A stretch of 64,000 nt of DNA from Calliopum simillimum (taxonomy: Eukaryota > Arthropoda > Insecta > Diptera > Lauxaniidae). A program made the position numbers and the translations under genes. The stretch is taken from contig OX638368.1 of NCBI GenBank assembly GCA_951812925.1, forward strand, positions 150,150,492 to 150,214,491, written 5' to 3'. The first letter of the stretch is position 1. Every line of letters begins with the position of its first letter. Shown here piece by piece: positions 31,749-43,831 of this stretch. The notes beneath the pieces were generated by a model. The model did no database searches, was not told the DNA's origin, and saw only the letters and a list, made by a program, of their open reading frames with translations.

Positions 31749-34655
31749 ATCATATTCTTTCATGTCTTTTATCTCGGGAGCTAGAAGTCTTGATAAAGGA
31801 AATAAAAAACGCAGTACGAAAAATATCTGATATACCATGCTTTGCCATATTTTGACAGAAATTAGTTGACAACTTTGAAATATTTGAAATGCTTGATGTG
31901 AAGTGCTAAATTCATTGAAACTTTGGGGTGTATTAATAATCAGTGCAAGAGATCATTGTAAATTCTACATAAAAAACAGCGTGCAGTAAATAAATATTTT
32001 ACGAGTAGAAATCAAATTTAATAATATTTTTTATGGTTCAAATGTCAAATTGCGGACAAGTTATGTGTGAGTACATTTAAAATGTTACGGTAAATTGAAA
32101 AATTTGCAAAAAAAAAAAAACCAATTTATTTTTATTATTTTTAGCAAATCGACTTTTTTGCACTTTTGGTAATTAAAATGATTTTTATCTGCAATTTTCA
32201 GTTAAGAGCTGAACATAAAATTTAAATGTTTCTGTGTGAAAGACACACACTTATATAGTTATACTTACATAATAAAGCATAAATTTTGAAAAATTTCATA
32301 TACAAAAATGACCAACAAAAGAAATGATAAATTAAAAAACAGGGGGGAAAAACTGCAACTTTGCCAAAAAATACAATTTTGTCGCATAATAAATTGAGCG
32401 CATGTCATGCGAGATAAAAATCGCACGCAATTTGTTAAATTTTATGATACGTACCTTTTTGTTAAGTATGTATTTTTGTTATGCCCAAATAAATAATTAA
32501 AATGAAGAAATAATTTTTAAGAAAAAATATACAAATCAGCTAAATGCCTTTAAAGTGTTGACCACACAAAGCCACACGCACAGCGATAAAACGTGGGCAA
32601 AAGAAAAAAAAGTTAAATTTAATTTTGTCACAAACACTTCATAAATCCGCCAAAGCGAAGCCGCAAATTCTTTGTAAATTTGTCATAAATTTGAGATTTG
32701 TCTGTTTTCGATGGAAAGGTTAAAGATCTCTTGCGCGTTGTATATGCGATTACATTAATTAAATGGCTGCGTAAAACATGACTAATTAAAACGGGACACA
32801 GGAGAGCTACCAACTAACCTTAGTCGATCTCATATTAAGCTTGTAAGCACGTACCTTTTTTTTGGGGGGACATGTACAAAATTTGCCTTAATTCTTAAGC
32901 ACATTAGTGGAACTTTTCGATTTGCTATGTTTTAGATCTGTAATTAATCTGAATTTTTATACAATTTTATGTCTTTGATAGCATTTTTATAACCCAGGCA
33001 CGTTGGTTCTTTTAACGACAATCAACCACGTTACAAATTTTAATTAGCAGCCCACACAGGTGGTCTAAATTTTACTAAGCAGGTTTTGATGAAATATATA
33101 AAATTTTGTCATTGCAATGGAAGAAGATTACTACTATCATGACTGGAAAAATAACACTCGACTTTTCCAACATAAATAATTTTATGATATTTGTATTACT
33201 TATTTTATTGTAACCGAAACTGCCCGCAGCACTAGCGCTAGGCCCTATGCTCCTTCTAGGAGTTAAAGGAGAATACATACATAAAAGTGCGAAAAATACG
33301 GTTTTGCGTGATATCTGAAAATAAATATCAAGATAAAGCGATTTTTAATCATATATGGTAGTGGGAAGAACTTGTCTATCGCTTTATACTTTGGTTTTCT
33401 CCGCTACATCATAAACTAAAGTATTAAGGTGGTATCTTTGATTTGGCCAAAAACTTAAATCACTACACTGCAGTATTTTGAAAATCTTGCTTATACGGGA
33501 GGTGCCATGCCCTCTTGACCAAATTCACTTAGTCTTTGTTCATTCACATTTCGCTCTAACTATCTTAAGTGTGTGAATGAAATTTGGTTGGATTATTCCA
33601 AAAAATGCTTTCAGTAAAAAATTTTGAAACGTTTGCTCATATGGGTTGTACCACGCCCTCTTGTTCGAACTCACCTAGTTTCTGCTCAGAGCTTTTACTA
33701 ACCATCCCCGATATTTATGTGAATTTGGTTGTTTTATAGAATATAATGCTCTTAATATTGCGTTTTGAATATTTGTTAGCATGTCCATTGATCGATTTCT
33801 ATTACACTGTACAACAATTTTGGGGTTTTCAAAAGTGTTCTTAATGTATTTTGGCCTCTTAAACACGAATATGCTATCCGTTTTTTTTTTGAGTCACGCA
33901 AGGTTTCGGAAAATCCGGCTTAGAAGAACTCACAATTTTTAAAACGCTTCGTATTCAGTTAGCTTAGCAACTAAACATAACAAAATACGTACATATCTCT
34001 TGCTATAGCATCAACAAGTTCGCTGCTTAAGTCTTTTGTTTTATCTTGCGCATGGCAAATAATTTACTCCCGACTGACTACTTGTAAATGTTCTAAGCTT
34101 TAATTTCCATATAAATAATATGTGCGTACTTAAGCAATAAGACCATTTAGCTTTCTATTTAACGCACCTTAATTAACTGCCTTAATGAAGAACTCAATTT
34201 TCATGTTTGATCCTGCTATTCGTAGTACCTCCTTCTCGATCGATGATTAATTACCCATGATACATCATCATCATCTTCTACGGCAAACGCCTGTACACTG
34301 CGCTTACAAATTAAATTTCAATACGAAATGAAACACATTTTTTCACACACGAATGGAACGCGTTCCAAGCCCGAAAAAAAAAAAAACTAATCAAGATGTT
34401 AAGCAGCAGCAGCCGTCAGCAGCAGCGTTGAACTACATACATAGATTGATGGCACCATAGATGGATCATAACGTTGTAGCTTAGATGATGACCAAAGATG
34501 GACAGGCGAACGATGACGTTGGAGTAAAAGATGAATTTGCTTGCAAGTGTGCTGCTCTTCGATTTGACTTTGTTCAACTTTTGTTGAACATATTAATAAA
34601 CAAATGAGTAACGCAGCAAATCGGGATGATGTTTCAATTGGTTTTTATTAACTCA
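31749..34655. other. AT-rich non-coding DNA with a CACGCCCTCTTGT repeat
   Basis: No gene seen. 33430-33700 carries a diverged copy of the repeat at 58941-59928 (CTGCAGTATTTTGAAAAT, CCACGCCCTCTTGT). A short GCAGCAGCAGCC stretch lies near 34406. Open frames here (32628, 33075, 33675) show no domain. Confidence 0.55.
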
Positions 34656-34663
34656 CGTCTAAC
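34656..34663. repeat. 8-bp target duplication, left
   Basis: CGTCTAAC, identical to 36777-36784. Confidence 0.95.
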
Positions 34664-36776
34664 CAGTGTTGCCAACTTAGTGCTTTTCGCACTAGATCTA
34701 GTGCTTTTTTGGGATTATTACCCGTAAAATTTTAGGCCTAGTGCTTTTTAATTTTTAGTGCTTTTTCTAGTGATTTTATTTTTCTTCTTGAAGACTTTGC
34801 TTTGCTAGTTGAATAAAGCTCATAAAATGCTGATGTGAACAGGCTTTTAATTAAGAATTTGTCATATGATCTTGTTCTGCAAATGTTTGAAATGTTTTCA
34901 AAAAAATATTGTTATTGCTATACACAATAAAATTTAAAGTTTTTAGTTTTTCGGTCCGGAAATATATTTGTATATTATTGCGAGATATCCTTATTTAAAG
35001 GCTTATAACTTGGGATGTAGTGATCCAATTGAAAAATAGTTAAAGTACAGCTTGTTCAATTTAATTTTTCCTATCAGTAATCATAAACGAAAATTAATTT
35101 TACTATTTGCTGTTTTTGTTATATAGTTTTTTGTAGACCTCAAAACAGTGATAGAAAAAAACCAAGATAATATTCGTAATAAGAAGGTCACGATTTATAA
35201 TAAATAGCTATAAAAACTGAAAACGGAAAACAATGTTTAGACTGGACTGGGGTAGGGGCTTCAAAACATGAACCACCGCAGATCCTGACAGCATTCACTT
35301 TCTTGTTACTTGTAGTCAGACTTGTGAGAATCTCAGCTCAGTTTTCGTTACTCATATTTTGCATACTCAATTCCGTCTAGCGCTCACTATAAAGAAATTC
35401 GGTAAAAATTAAAGATAAAGTTAAGGTATCCGATAAATTGATAAAAAAATTAGCAACTCCATTGAAAATTAAACATACTCTTGATGAAAAATCATTGATT
35501 CATCACAATTTAATAAGAGACTCTTTATGACAAACACCACTTTCTAGACAAAATTTTGATTTGAAATTTTTGTATGGGGCGATGAACCAATCCAGCAAAA
35601 CGGTTAGCACCACTGAATTCCCCATGCCCGAATTAGGTAAGAATGATCTATTTTCCGTAAGACCAAATTTTCAACTAGTAGGGGAGATGTGTGTACCTTG
35701 GTCCAAGTGTACCTCGGTCCGAGTGGCGGTTGCCACTCAACAGTTGCACGTGTACGATAATGTTCTTCTATAAAATTTTCCACTCATACGGGTGACTCAT
35801 ATAAATAGTCTTCAGACCGTTAAGCTGTACGCGTGTATAAAAAGCGACGGAAAAAGTGTTTTTTGTGTGTAAAAATTTGTTTTTGGAGTAAGCTACGAAA
35901 CGTTTTGTGAGGAACTTACTTGAAATATTTCAGTTTTAAAACATCAGGAAGGAAGTTTAGTTATTGTTTTAAGCTTTTAGTGTGTTTTAGATGTATTTTC
36001 ATTAACATGCGTTATGGGTGTTGACAGTTTTTAAAACATGCTGTCTGTGTGTACCTTGGACCTAGCTTATTGACCAGCGAGCCTTTTTCGACGGGCAACC
36101 AGGAAACCATAATCGCCTCTCAATATAATATTATTATTATTATTTACGCGATTAATGTATTTATTTGCAACCATTTTTGTTTAATTAATTGTTTTTTACT
36201 AAATGTACTTTTTTGTGTTATAATTTTTGTTTATGATTAATTTTTTTCTTTTTATTGAAAAAAATGTTACTTTTGATTACATAATAAATGGTTCTTTCAT
36301 AATTTATTACCAAAATACAATGTATTCTCTTTTATTTTTAATAGTCCAAGGTACACTTGCATGGTGAACCTTGGACCGTTTGAGATTGCAACGCAAAAAG
36401 TAATATTTCTACCCAATGGTAAGACATAGAAATATCATTGTCACGTCATTTGATGCTGCAAGCATTGTAGAAATGTAACTTAGTCAAAAAACTAAAGAAA
36501 CTTTTTTGGAAAATCCAGCACACTGAAAAAACTGAAAAGCAGACCAAGGTACACACATCTCCCCTACAGTGTTATTTATTGCAGTCTTTTTACAAAAGAA
36601 TTGTTTCATAATTAAAATGTTTTTATTAAAAATTACTAAGCTTGTCTGTACACATACGAAACTTTTTCGTTTTTTTTAATTTTTTTTGCAAAATAGAATT
36701 TAGTGCTTTTTTTGGGAAAAAACGCGTTTTTTTGCCGGATTTGGTGCGTTTTCAAATTAAAAACTTGGCAACACTG
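34664..36776. mobile_element. hAT element, 2.11 kb, with a nested MITE
   Basis: Ends CAGTGTTGCCAACTTAGTGC and complement-type TTGGCAACACTG, flanked by a perfect 8-bp duplication. TAGTGCTTTT words recur at both ends, as in hAT subterminal repeats. Excluding the nested 884-bp insertion, the element is ~1.23 kb, too short for a full transposase. The interior 35400-35675 has a short open frame (from 35561) but no recognisable hAT motif. Non-autonomous, and recent enough to keep perfect duplications. Confidence 0.93.
35681..36564. mobile_element. TA-flanked GGGGAGATG element, copy 2 (884 bp)
   Basis: Same family as 8926-9799: GGGGAGATGTGTGTACCTTG ends, TA on both sides (35679-35680, 36565-36566), closely similar throughout. 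It sits inside the hAT element, so it moved after that element arrived. Confidence 0.93.
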
Positions 36777-36784
36777 CGTCTAAC
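36777..36784. repeat. 8-bp target duplication, right
   Basis: CGTCTAAC, matching the left flank of the hAT element. Confidence 0.95.
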
Positions 36785-38937
36785 GAAATTAAGCCGCAGG
36801 GCATTTTCTAGGGATTTTCTATTCGCTTTTATTTATCATTTTCTGTTACTTGATGAGTATTGATGAGTTGTGTTCTTTAAATTGATGAGTTTGGTTACTT
36901 TTTGTTGTATTTTTTTTGTATTCCATTTGAAACTCAAGAGTTGTAATAAGGCAAATAAGTGGAAAAACGCCTCAAACGCCTATCTAATGAGGTTTCAAAT
37001 TTAATTTGGAAAGTGCAACGTTTGTTTTTATTGACTAAATTTTTATGCTCGTTTAATGATAGATAAGAGTTATTTTGTGAATAATTTGTTCTTTTAAATT
37101 TCATGGTGAAAGAACGTATACATGAAGAAAAATTGTTATAACAAAAATTTTATATCTATTATATTTGAAAAAAAAAAAGAAAAAATAAATGTTTGTTCCA
37201 TTAGGTTACCACTTTTGAGATAGTAGGTATGTACATAGGTATTTAAAGTTTCTGACAAAAATTCTATAAAATATAGAAGTAGTACAATGAAATGTTAACA
37301 TATACTAAGTTGAAAATTTTTATATTAAATGTGGTTCTAGCACATTTTATTTATGTGGCCATACATCCTTATATACTGAGATTATGAAATGAAGCTGGCA
37401 ATGGACAGGCCTTACGATCTGAAAATATGTTTTGAAGCTTTTTCTATATTCTTCGATACTATGTTTTTTGTTATTTTTCGTACATAAAAAAAATTGGTCA
37501 AAAATCTCGAAAATCATGAGTCGGATTTAAAACTTTTTTACGCTAATTTTACAGCCAATTAAAGTACATTTCATATGACACTAATATTAGTCAAATCCAT
37601 TAAGGGGTTCCAAACTTATACCGGTTTTCATAAAGCTATATCCCGACATTCCGATGACTATATCTCCGTCAGTTTTGCGAATTTCGAAAAATGGATCTAC
37701 AAAAAGTTGTTCAGAATAGTCCCAGAAATCTTACATTTTTCGGTTTTCTACCGAATCTCAACCACCCTGTATGGAAAATCATGAATGGTTGTACATAAGT
37801 TATACAGAGATTGTTGAGCGGAGCTTCCATTGGTAAAAAAATCAAATAAAAAATAGAAATAAAAACATTGAAACAATAAAAATAAAACAATTTGTGGTGA
37901 TAACTTGCAACAATGAAGTAAGGCGCAAATCGTATGACAGACAGTGGGAGTGTCACAAAAAGTCACACGCTTCCGTACTCTATGATAACAATAGCAGTAA
38001 GAAAAAAAAAAAAAAAAAAAAAATGAAAAACAAAGCAACTGTTGCACAGTGGCACGCACACAACAACAACAACAAATAGTGACAACAAATTAAAATTAGT
38101 TGCAGTGGTGGTTAAAAAGAAACTAAATAAAAAAAAAAAAAAAACTTGACACCGACACCAACCAAAAGACCAAGCAACACTTTAAGCTCTACTCCATGCC
38201 ACACCATAGCCAAGTGGTCATAATTTACACAGATTTCTTGGAAGATACGTAGTATGTCAACAACAACAGCCGCAGCAGCAACACCGGCTATGACAATAAC
38301 CAGCAGTCTTGTCAGTTATGATCATTTTATTCATTATAAATGTTAAATTCTTAATGTTTGCTGCTGCTGCTGCTGGTTAAAGGCCTTACAGTGAAACACT
38401 TTTAAATGATTTAAATGCACATTCATTCAGTAGAAATATTGTGGCTTATGATTTCCCTGTATAAATGACATTAAAGCGTTGATACGCTTCGCTCCGGTGA
38501 CATACGACACTCTGATGCACATTAATCATAGGTCAGTCTGTAGTGTTGCAGGAAGAAGCAACACGATAGTCAGACTGAATTACATGGAAAGTTGTTACAA
38601 GTGGGTTAAATGTGAGATTGCTGGTAATTGGATCAGTTTAACATGCAGACATATCTGAAATACATATATGAAAAAAGCATTTAATTTATTAACTCTCCAA
38701 GGTGATGAAACTCTAAAGAGATGCAAGATCAAAGAGTAAATTTTTTTTTGACTTAAAAATAATGAAAAATAATTTTTTATACCTATAGTACAGTCATTTG
38801 GTAGTTTTATCTGGAAAGTTTTCCAGGATTTTTGCAAATGAGTTATTTCGATCAGTTCTTACAAATATCTCTTTAGCGGTTACATTTTTTATAAAAATGA
38901 ACTTTGAATTGTTTTTGTACGACTTATAACTCAAGAG
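36785..38937. other. non-coding DNA with CAA/CAG-rich patches
   Basis: No gene. Contains a ~21-A run near 38000, ACAACAACAACAACAAA (about 38060) and a CTGCTGCTGCTGCTGG stretch (about 38360), typical of fly intergenic or intronic DNA. A compact imperfect hairpin occurs at 38534-38577. Confidence 0.55.
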
Positions 38938-39226
38938 ATATGGGCATTCCTCAGAAACTTTTAACCTATAGTTATCGTCAAGTTTTAATGTCAAACACAT
39001 GTCATGTCAAACACCTTAGATGCATTTTATTCAAATTGTATTGATTTTTTGTGAGTTTTTTGTGAATGCACATACTTGTTAATGTTTGAACAATATGTCC
39101 GCGGCCCAATATTCACAAAAAATCATTACTATTTGAATTAAATGCATCTAAGGTGTTTGACATGACACGTGTTTGACATCAAAACTTGACAACTACAGGT
39201 TAAGAGTTTCTGAGAAATGCCCATAT
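38938..39226. repeat. foldback with ~97-bp arms
   Basis: Left arm 38938-39036 and right arm 39131-39226 are reverse complements (AAACACCTTAGATGCATTT, GTCAAACAC), with a ~94-base spacer. Confidence 0.85.
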
Positions 39227-39290
39227 ACTAATTCAAAATTTCAAAAAATTAGTAAAGTGTGCCTGCCACTCCCACTAAAATCTTCGTTTA

Positions 39291-39472
39291 CATGTAATCG
39301 GTCGAGTAATCTAAAAAATTGTTTGCACCGATTACTTTCTAGGTTACATAAGGAATGATTTTAACACATGCATGTCATTGGGCGTAATCGATTACCATAA
39401 TAAAACACTCGCTTGCATGTAATCGATCGAGTAATCGAAAAAATTTTTTGTATCGATTACTTTCTGGGTTAC
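39291..39472. repeat. 125-bp-spaced direct repeat rich in GTAATCGATTAC words
   Basis: CATGTAATCG(G/A)TCGAGTAAT at 39291 is repeated at 39416; each copy runs ~60 bases to GGTTAC. Between them lies a perfect palindrome GTAATCGATTAC (39384-39395), and several half-copies occur in both orientations. Confidence 0.75.
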
Positions 39473-40476
39473 TTTTGCGTTATATTAGTACTGAATCAAT
39501 GTAGTAGGACATTATATATATATGGGGTTCAGTTTTGGGCCAAAAGTTCATCAGAGGAAATATTATCTTTTTACTATTTATTTCTTTTGAAATATTAACG
39601 AAATGACTTAAAAATCAAAAAATCTTCAGTAAAAAACAATCGAAATGATTTATTTTCTCACATTACCCATTGCATTACATGTAAGTAATTGAAAAAGTAT
39701 TTCATTATTTATTGCATTACAAATTTATTCAAAAGTTTTATTGGGCTTATGAGTAGGCACAGTGACGTGTTGACCATAAAATTACGATAACTCATGAACG
39801 GTGAGTCACCCATTTGAAGTTAAAATACCTATTTATAGGGAATTACTTGCACTACGTATAGTTCAGGAGATATTTTTTCAAAAAACCTAAAATTTAGAAA
39901 AAAAACTTTTTCCAAAATATTTCCAAAACTGTTCGTCCTAAAAAAAATTATGCATTTCACGAAATCTATTGAAAGAGGAAACTTATTTCATTGAATTTAA
40001 TGAAACTTTAATGAATATTTTTCACAAAAGTTTCAATTAATTCAATGCAACAAATTTTCATTTCCATTGAACTCCTAAATCGCAAAACATACTATTTTTT
40101 CTTATTTTTCATACGAAAGGTGATTTTTTTTTGCTTTCCAAAGGATATATTTTGGAGTACAAAAAAGTAGGTGACGGAGCGTTTTTAGTTGTTAAGTACT
40201 AAAGTAGTAGTAAATTTAGTACTTTAAACCAAATTCGAAAAAATTTGCTTTGGGCTTATAGCCTTAATCAAAACCTTTTTAAAAATTTTTAAGTGTGTTA
40301 CTTAATGACATTTATATATTGAAAATTGATTTTTAATTGAATTTTTAGTCATATATTTGCAAAGATTGATTTAAATGTAAATCTATCAATGCATTTTCTA
40401 ACACATGATTATGACAAATCAAGGAATCAATTATAATTAATTTAGTGAAAAAAATATAATTATAATTACAACAAAA
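39473..40476. other. AT-rich non-coding DNA upstream of the ribozyme
   Basis: No coding sequence or element boundary is recognised. It is examined because any retroelement carrying the ribozyme should flank it; nothing like a reverse transcriptase or GIY-YIG endonuclease can be read. Confidence 0.5.
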
Positions 40477-40523
40477 ATAGTCTGATGAGTCTTTGTGGCG
40501 AAAGACGAAACATATGTCACTAT
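40477..40523 (+). ncRNA. hammerhead ribozyme (stem I open, minimal stem III)
   Basis: All parts of the hammerhead fold are present in order. Stem I: ATAGT (40477-40481) pairs with ACTAT (40519-40523). Core CTGATGA is at 40482-40488. Stem II: GTCTTT (40489-40494) pairs with AAAGAC (40501-40506) around a 6-base loop. GAA is at 40507-40509. Stem III: ACA (40510-40512) pairs with TGT (40515-40517) around a 2-base loop. C40518 is the cleavage position, preceded by GT as in the usual GUC triplet. Very short stem III hammerheads of this kind are known from schistosome and newt satellites and from Penelope-like retroelements, where they may act as dimers. It would self-cleave multimeric or read-through RNA. 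No host element is recognised around it. Confidence 0.9.
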
Positions 40524-42138
40524 AGCCGTGTTTTTAATCCGTTCCAATCAATTTTCTTATTCAATACCTTTTCAAAAATGGTCTTAGCATGAAAAGTGGT
40601 TAAAAATTTTTCCGCTTTTTGTATCCTTCCACAATCCACAAAAAAGTCACTTTTTTGGCATTTCTATCAGATTAGGCATGAAACGAAACTATGTACAAAA
40701 TTTTAGCGAAATCGGAAGGAGTGTGGCAAGTCTTGTTACGCTAGGCATGGAATGGCTGTATATTATTATTGAAACTAAAATGAAACTTTTCTATCCTACT
40801 TTTATCTTAAAAATCCGTACACTTACGGAAAAAAATTTTTAAAAATATACGATTAAAAAAATTTTTATACACATTTGCAGTGAAATTTAAACGAGTTGAA
40901 ATGTCAACGCAAATGTTACACATTACAGAGTGTATAAAACAACCAAGTTGACTTGCAATTAAAATCAAGAACCTTTAAAAATGCCATTAAATGTTAAACA
41001 AGATTTTCAGTGATATTAACGATACGGATGTTTAAGAAAAAAAAAGGGCGCAAGCAGATCCATGTTACGATGATAAGAGAAAATTTCAACTGAAAATGCG
41101 CCTGCATGTACAATTTTTATTATCTAGGACATTTTTTTTTTTTGTAAAAACATTAAATGAAGGGGCTAAATCGGAGCGTACTTTTTGTTATAAACCATAC
41201 CCAACTATAAAGATTTTAAAGATTTCACATTATACAGAAGCAACAGAAATGTTATTAAATTCGTAATAAAATGTCACATTTTTTTTATCATTTCTTACTA
41301 ACACTTGCTGACTTCTGTTGTAACATTTTTGGTTAAAAAATAAAAAAAAAAAAAATCAAAACCTACGTGTAATTAAAATTTATATTTTAAAGAATAAAGT
41401 TGTATGTAAGTACTATAATTTTTCCTCTGTAGCTGCCGCTTTTTCCATTAAAATTGCTATTCCAAGAGAAAATCCATTATTAATTTTTTTACTTATTAGT
41501 GAAGAATGCTTTGCTCATGCGCAGCAGGAGCTGTATGAGTGCGCCTCATTAAGGTACCCAAATGATTTTAATTTTGTGCTTCTCTTTTTTGTTGTTGTTG
41601 TTGTGTTACAATAATTTTAAGTAACACCAACACTTTTTTTATGTGCGCAGGTAGTTCTTTGAAATAAATTATTCTTAAAAATGTTGCTGTTTTTATAGCC
41701 TGTTTAGATAAAGTATGTAGCTCACATTATTATCTTGTAGTTTTTTTTTTATCACAGCATGATTGTGAAATGATATAATAGGGTCATCAATCACATGACG
41801 TTTACTATATGTTGTTATTCCATTCAAATCAAGATATATTGCCGTAACAGCAGATTTGTTTGGCTGAATACATTTGTTTAAAGAAAATCTGCTGGAATAA
41901 AGGCGAAAATTGCCAATGATCAGCTACGCTTTATTGGCATGGTGCTGTAAGGCAGACCAAGCAAAGGCTTTAAAGGAACAAAAGATCTTAAGAACAGTCA
42001 TTAAATGGGAATTAGTACACGCGTTTATGCTTATAACTTTTTCATAAGAAAAGAATTTAAATTTTTTGATCAGGATAGCTTTGGAAAACATGTCAAATAC
42101 TATTTTGTTGAATAAGTTATCAGTTTATTTACGAAGAA
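40524..42138. other. AT-rich non-coding DNA downstream of the ribozyme
   Basis: No gene. Includes an A13 run near 41340 and GTTGTTGTTGTTGTG near 41590. Confidence 0.5.
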
Positions 42139-42665
42139 ATGGATAGTGAAAAGGAAGTGCGTGAACAAATTATAAAAATTGTTTTAAAATAACCCGCAAA
42201 AAAGTGGTTACCATTCTGGAGAAAAATTCAAACCTTTCAGTAAAAAAAACCGCGAAAGGAGAAGCTGGGCTAAAGATCTACAAAGTTTAGAAAGTGCCGG
42301 ATCGGAATGCTTAAGTGAATTGTGAAGCAAAAACACGTGCTAAAAAACTTTATAAAAATTTCGTAAGCAAATTCGAATGTTGCGTTATGTATGACAAATT
42401 TTGCTTCATGCCACTACAACAAAGCGGCTGTTGTGTGGTACCAGCAAAATAATAAGTTTTTGTTCTCAGAGAAGCAAACCCGATGATTTTCTCTGAACTC
42501 CGGCCAATCGAATGATATTGGGTTTCGGTCAAAAGGGGCAACAAAAAAGGCATCCAAGGACATTGCAGTTTTTAAGCGCAAGAAGTGTGCTGCAAGCCAA
42601 ATGATTGGAGATAATACCATCAAAGCATTAATGAGAGGTGTCCCAGGAAAAGTAAAAAATTTTAC
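42139..42665 (+). pseudogene. Tc1/mariner-superfamily transposase remnant
   Basis: Pieces in different plus-strand frames: an N-terminal MDSEKEVREQIIKIV, a middle ARAKKLYKNFVSKFECCVMY around where a catalytic Asp is expected, SELRPIEWYWVSVKR near the third acidic residue and a C-terminal tail (TIKALMRGVPGKVKNF). The ELRPIE-YW block is typical of one branch of the superfamily. Large deletions and many frameshifts; no inverted ends found. Confidence 0.6.
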
Positions 42666-42669
42666 GCTT

Positions 42670-43042
42670 CAAAATCAATAATATGTTTTTTAATCTTATT
42701 TCTTTTTTAATTTGGATTAAATTTGAGTTAATAAACTATGAACTTTTTGAAAATTAACACTCTGGTTACTGAGATGTACATATTTATTTTGTATGTACAA
42801 ATTCCTAATGACTCACTCCTTATATTTTTGTAAATATAATGCATTAATTTAGGAACAAAACTAAACATCTAAATTGTTTTAAATACGGTACTGAAAATAA
42901 GCTCGATCCTAAAGACATTTCATACAAAAATTTAACTTTAGTGTGTGAAATTCTCACTCTCTTGCCATATTTATCTTCCGAAATTAAAGTTTTGAAGTAA
43001 ATTAAACTCGATTTCGAGTGTGCATTCGTACTACAAACAAGA
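42670..43042. other. non-coding DNA between two transposon relics
   Basis: Nothing recognised. Confidence 0.5.
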
Positions 43043-43044
43043 TA

Positions 43045-43829
43045 CAGCTATGGAAAAAGAAAAAGCACGATTGAGTTTATTTAAAAAAAAAATGTATATT
43101 AGTTAGTTTGTTGAATGAATATGTTTGGATTATTGAAGTGAAAATCAATTTATCAAAATTGATGGCAAATTGGACCAATACGGATATGATGCAGCCATTT
43201 TCATTTGATTCCATGTTAGCTAATTGGATCTTCATGCAGGATAATGATCCAAAGCAATAATGATTAGTGCAAAACTGGGTAGAGGCTGAAAAAATCTAAG
43301 TTTTGGACTGGCCAGCTCAAAGACCTGATCTAAACCCAATAGCGAACCTTCTGAATTATGTAAAAAATATTATTTTGCAGAAAAACTATAAAAATATGGA
43401 AGAAATTTGGGCAGGAATTCGAGAAAGCTTGGTATTCCATTCTAAAGAGCAAATACAAAAATCTTGCGGAGAGCTTGTCTCGTAGATGTCGCGAAACAAT
43501 CAAAAATCGTGGCCACAAAATACTTACTTTGTAAGTAAATAATTACAAGTTGTTTTAAGCAGGTTATTCAATATGGTTGCTTTCCTTTTCCACAGGACTT
43601 CACAAGTTTGCTATTCCTGTTTCCAGGTGCTTCTGCATCTTCAAACGCTAAAATGACTTTAACAGAGCTAAATGAAGGAAAATATTTAAAGTAAGTGAGT
43701 GGTTTTTTTAAGCCTATGCACGCCAAATTAATTTTTACTTCAATAATCCAAACATATTCATTCAACAAACTAACTAAAATACATTTTTTTTAAATAAACT
43801 CAATCGTGCTATTTCTTTTTCCACAGCTG
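43045..43829. mobile_element. Tc1-like element with ~108-bp inverted repeats, internally deleted
   Basis: Ends CAGCTATGGAAAAAGAAA and complement are flanked by TA (43043-43044, 43830-43831). The inverted repeats run ~108 bases (AGCACGATTGAGTTTATTT, GTTGAATGAATATGTTTGG), longer than usual for Tc1 but known in Tc3- and Bari-type elements. It keeps only the C-terminal transposase. Confidence 0.92.
43220..43540 (+). pseudogene. Tc1-like transposase C-terminal fragment
   Basis: The plus strand encodes FMQDNDPKQ (second catalytic Asp), then after a stop and frame change DWPAQRPDLNPIANLLNYVK and SRRCRETIKNRGHKI. The catalytic Glu of NPIEN is replaced by Ala (NPIAN). The DNA-binding domain and first Asp are deleted. 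Confidence 0.85.
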
Positions 43830-43831
43830 TA

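Noticed and set aside
39540..39575. A second CTGATGA on the minus strand as another hammerhead
   Set aside because: Stem II does not close next to the core and no GAAA plus stem III follows.
43568..43768. 66-residue minus-strand open frame
   Set aside because: It overlaps the Tc1 right inverted repeat and the exon-like segment on the other strand; no coding features.
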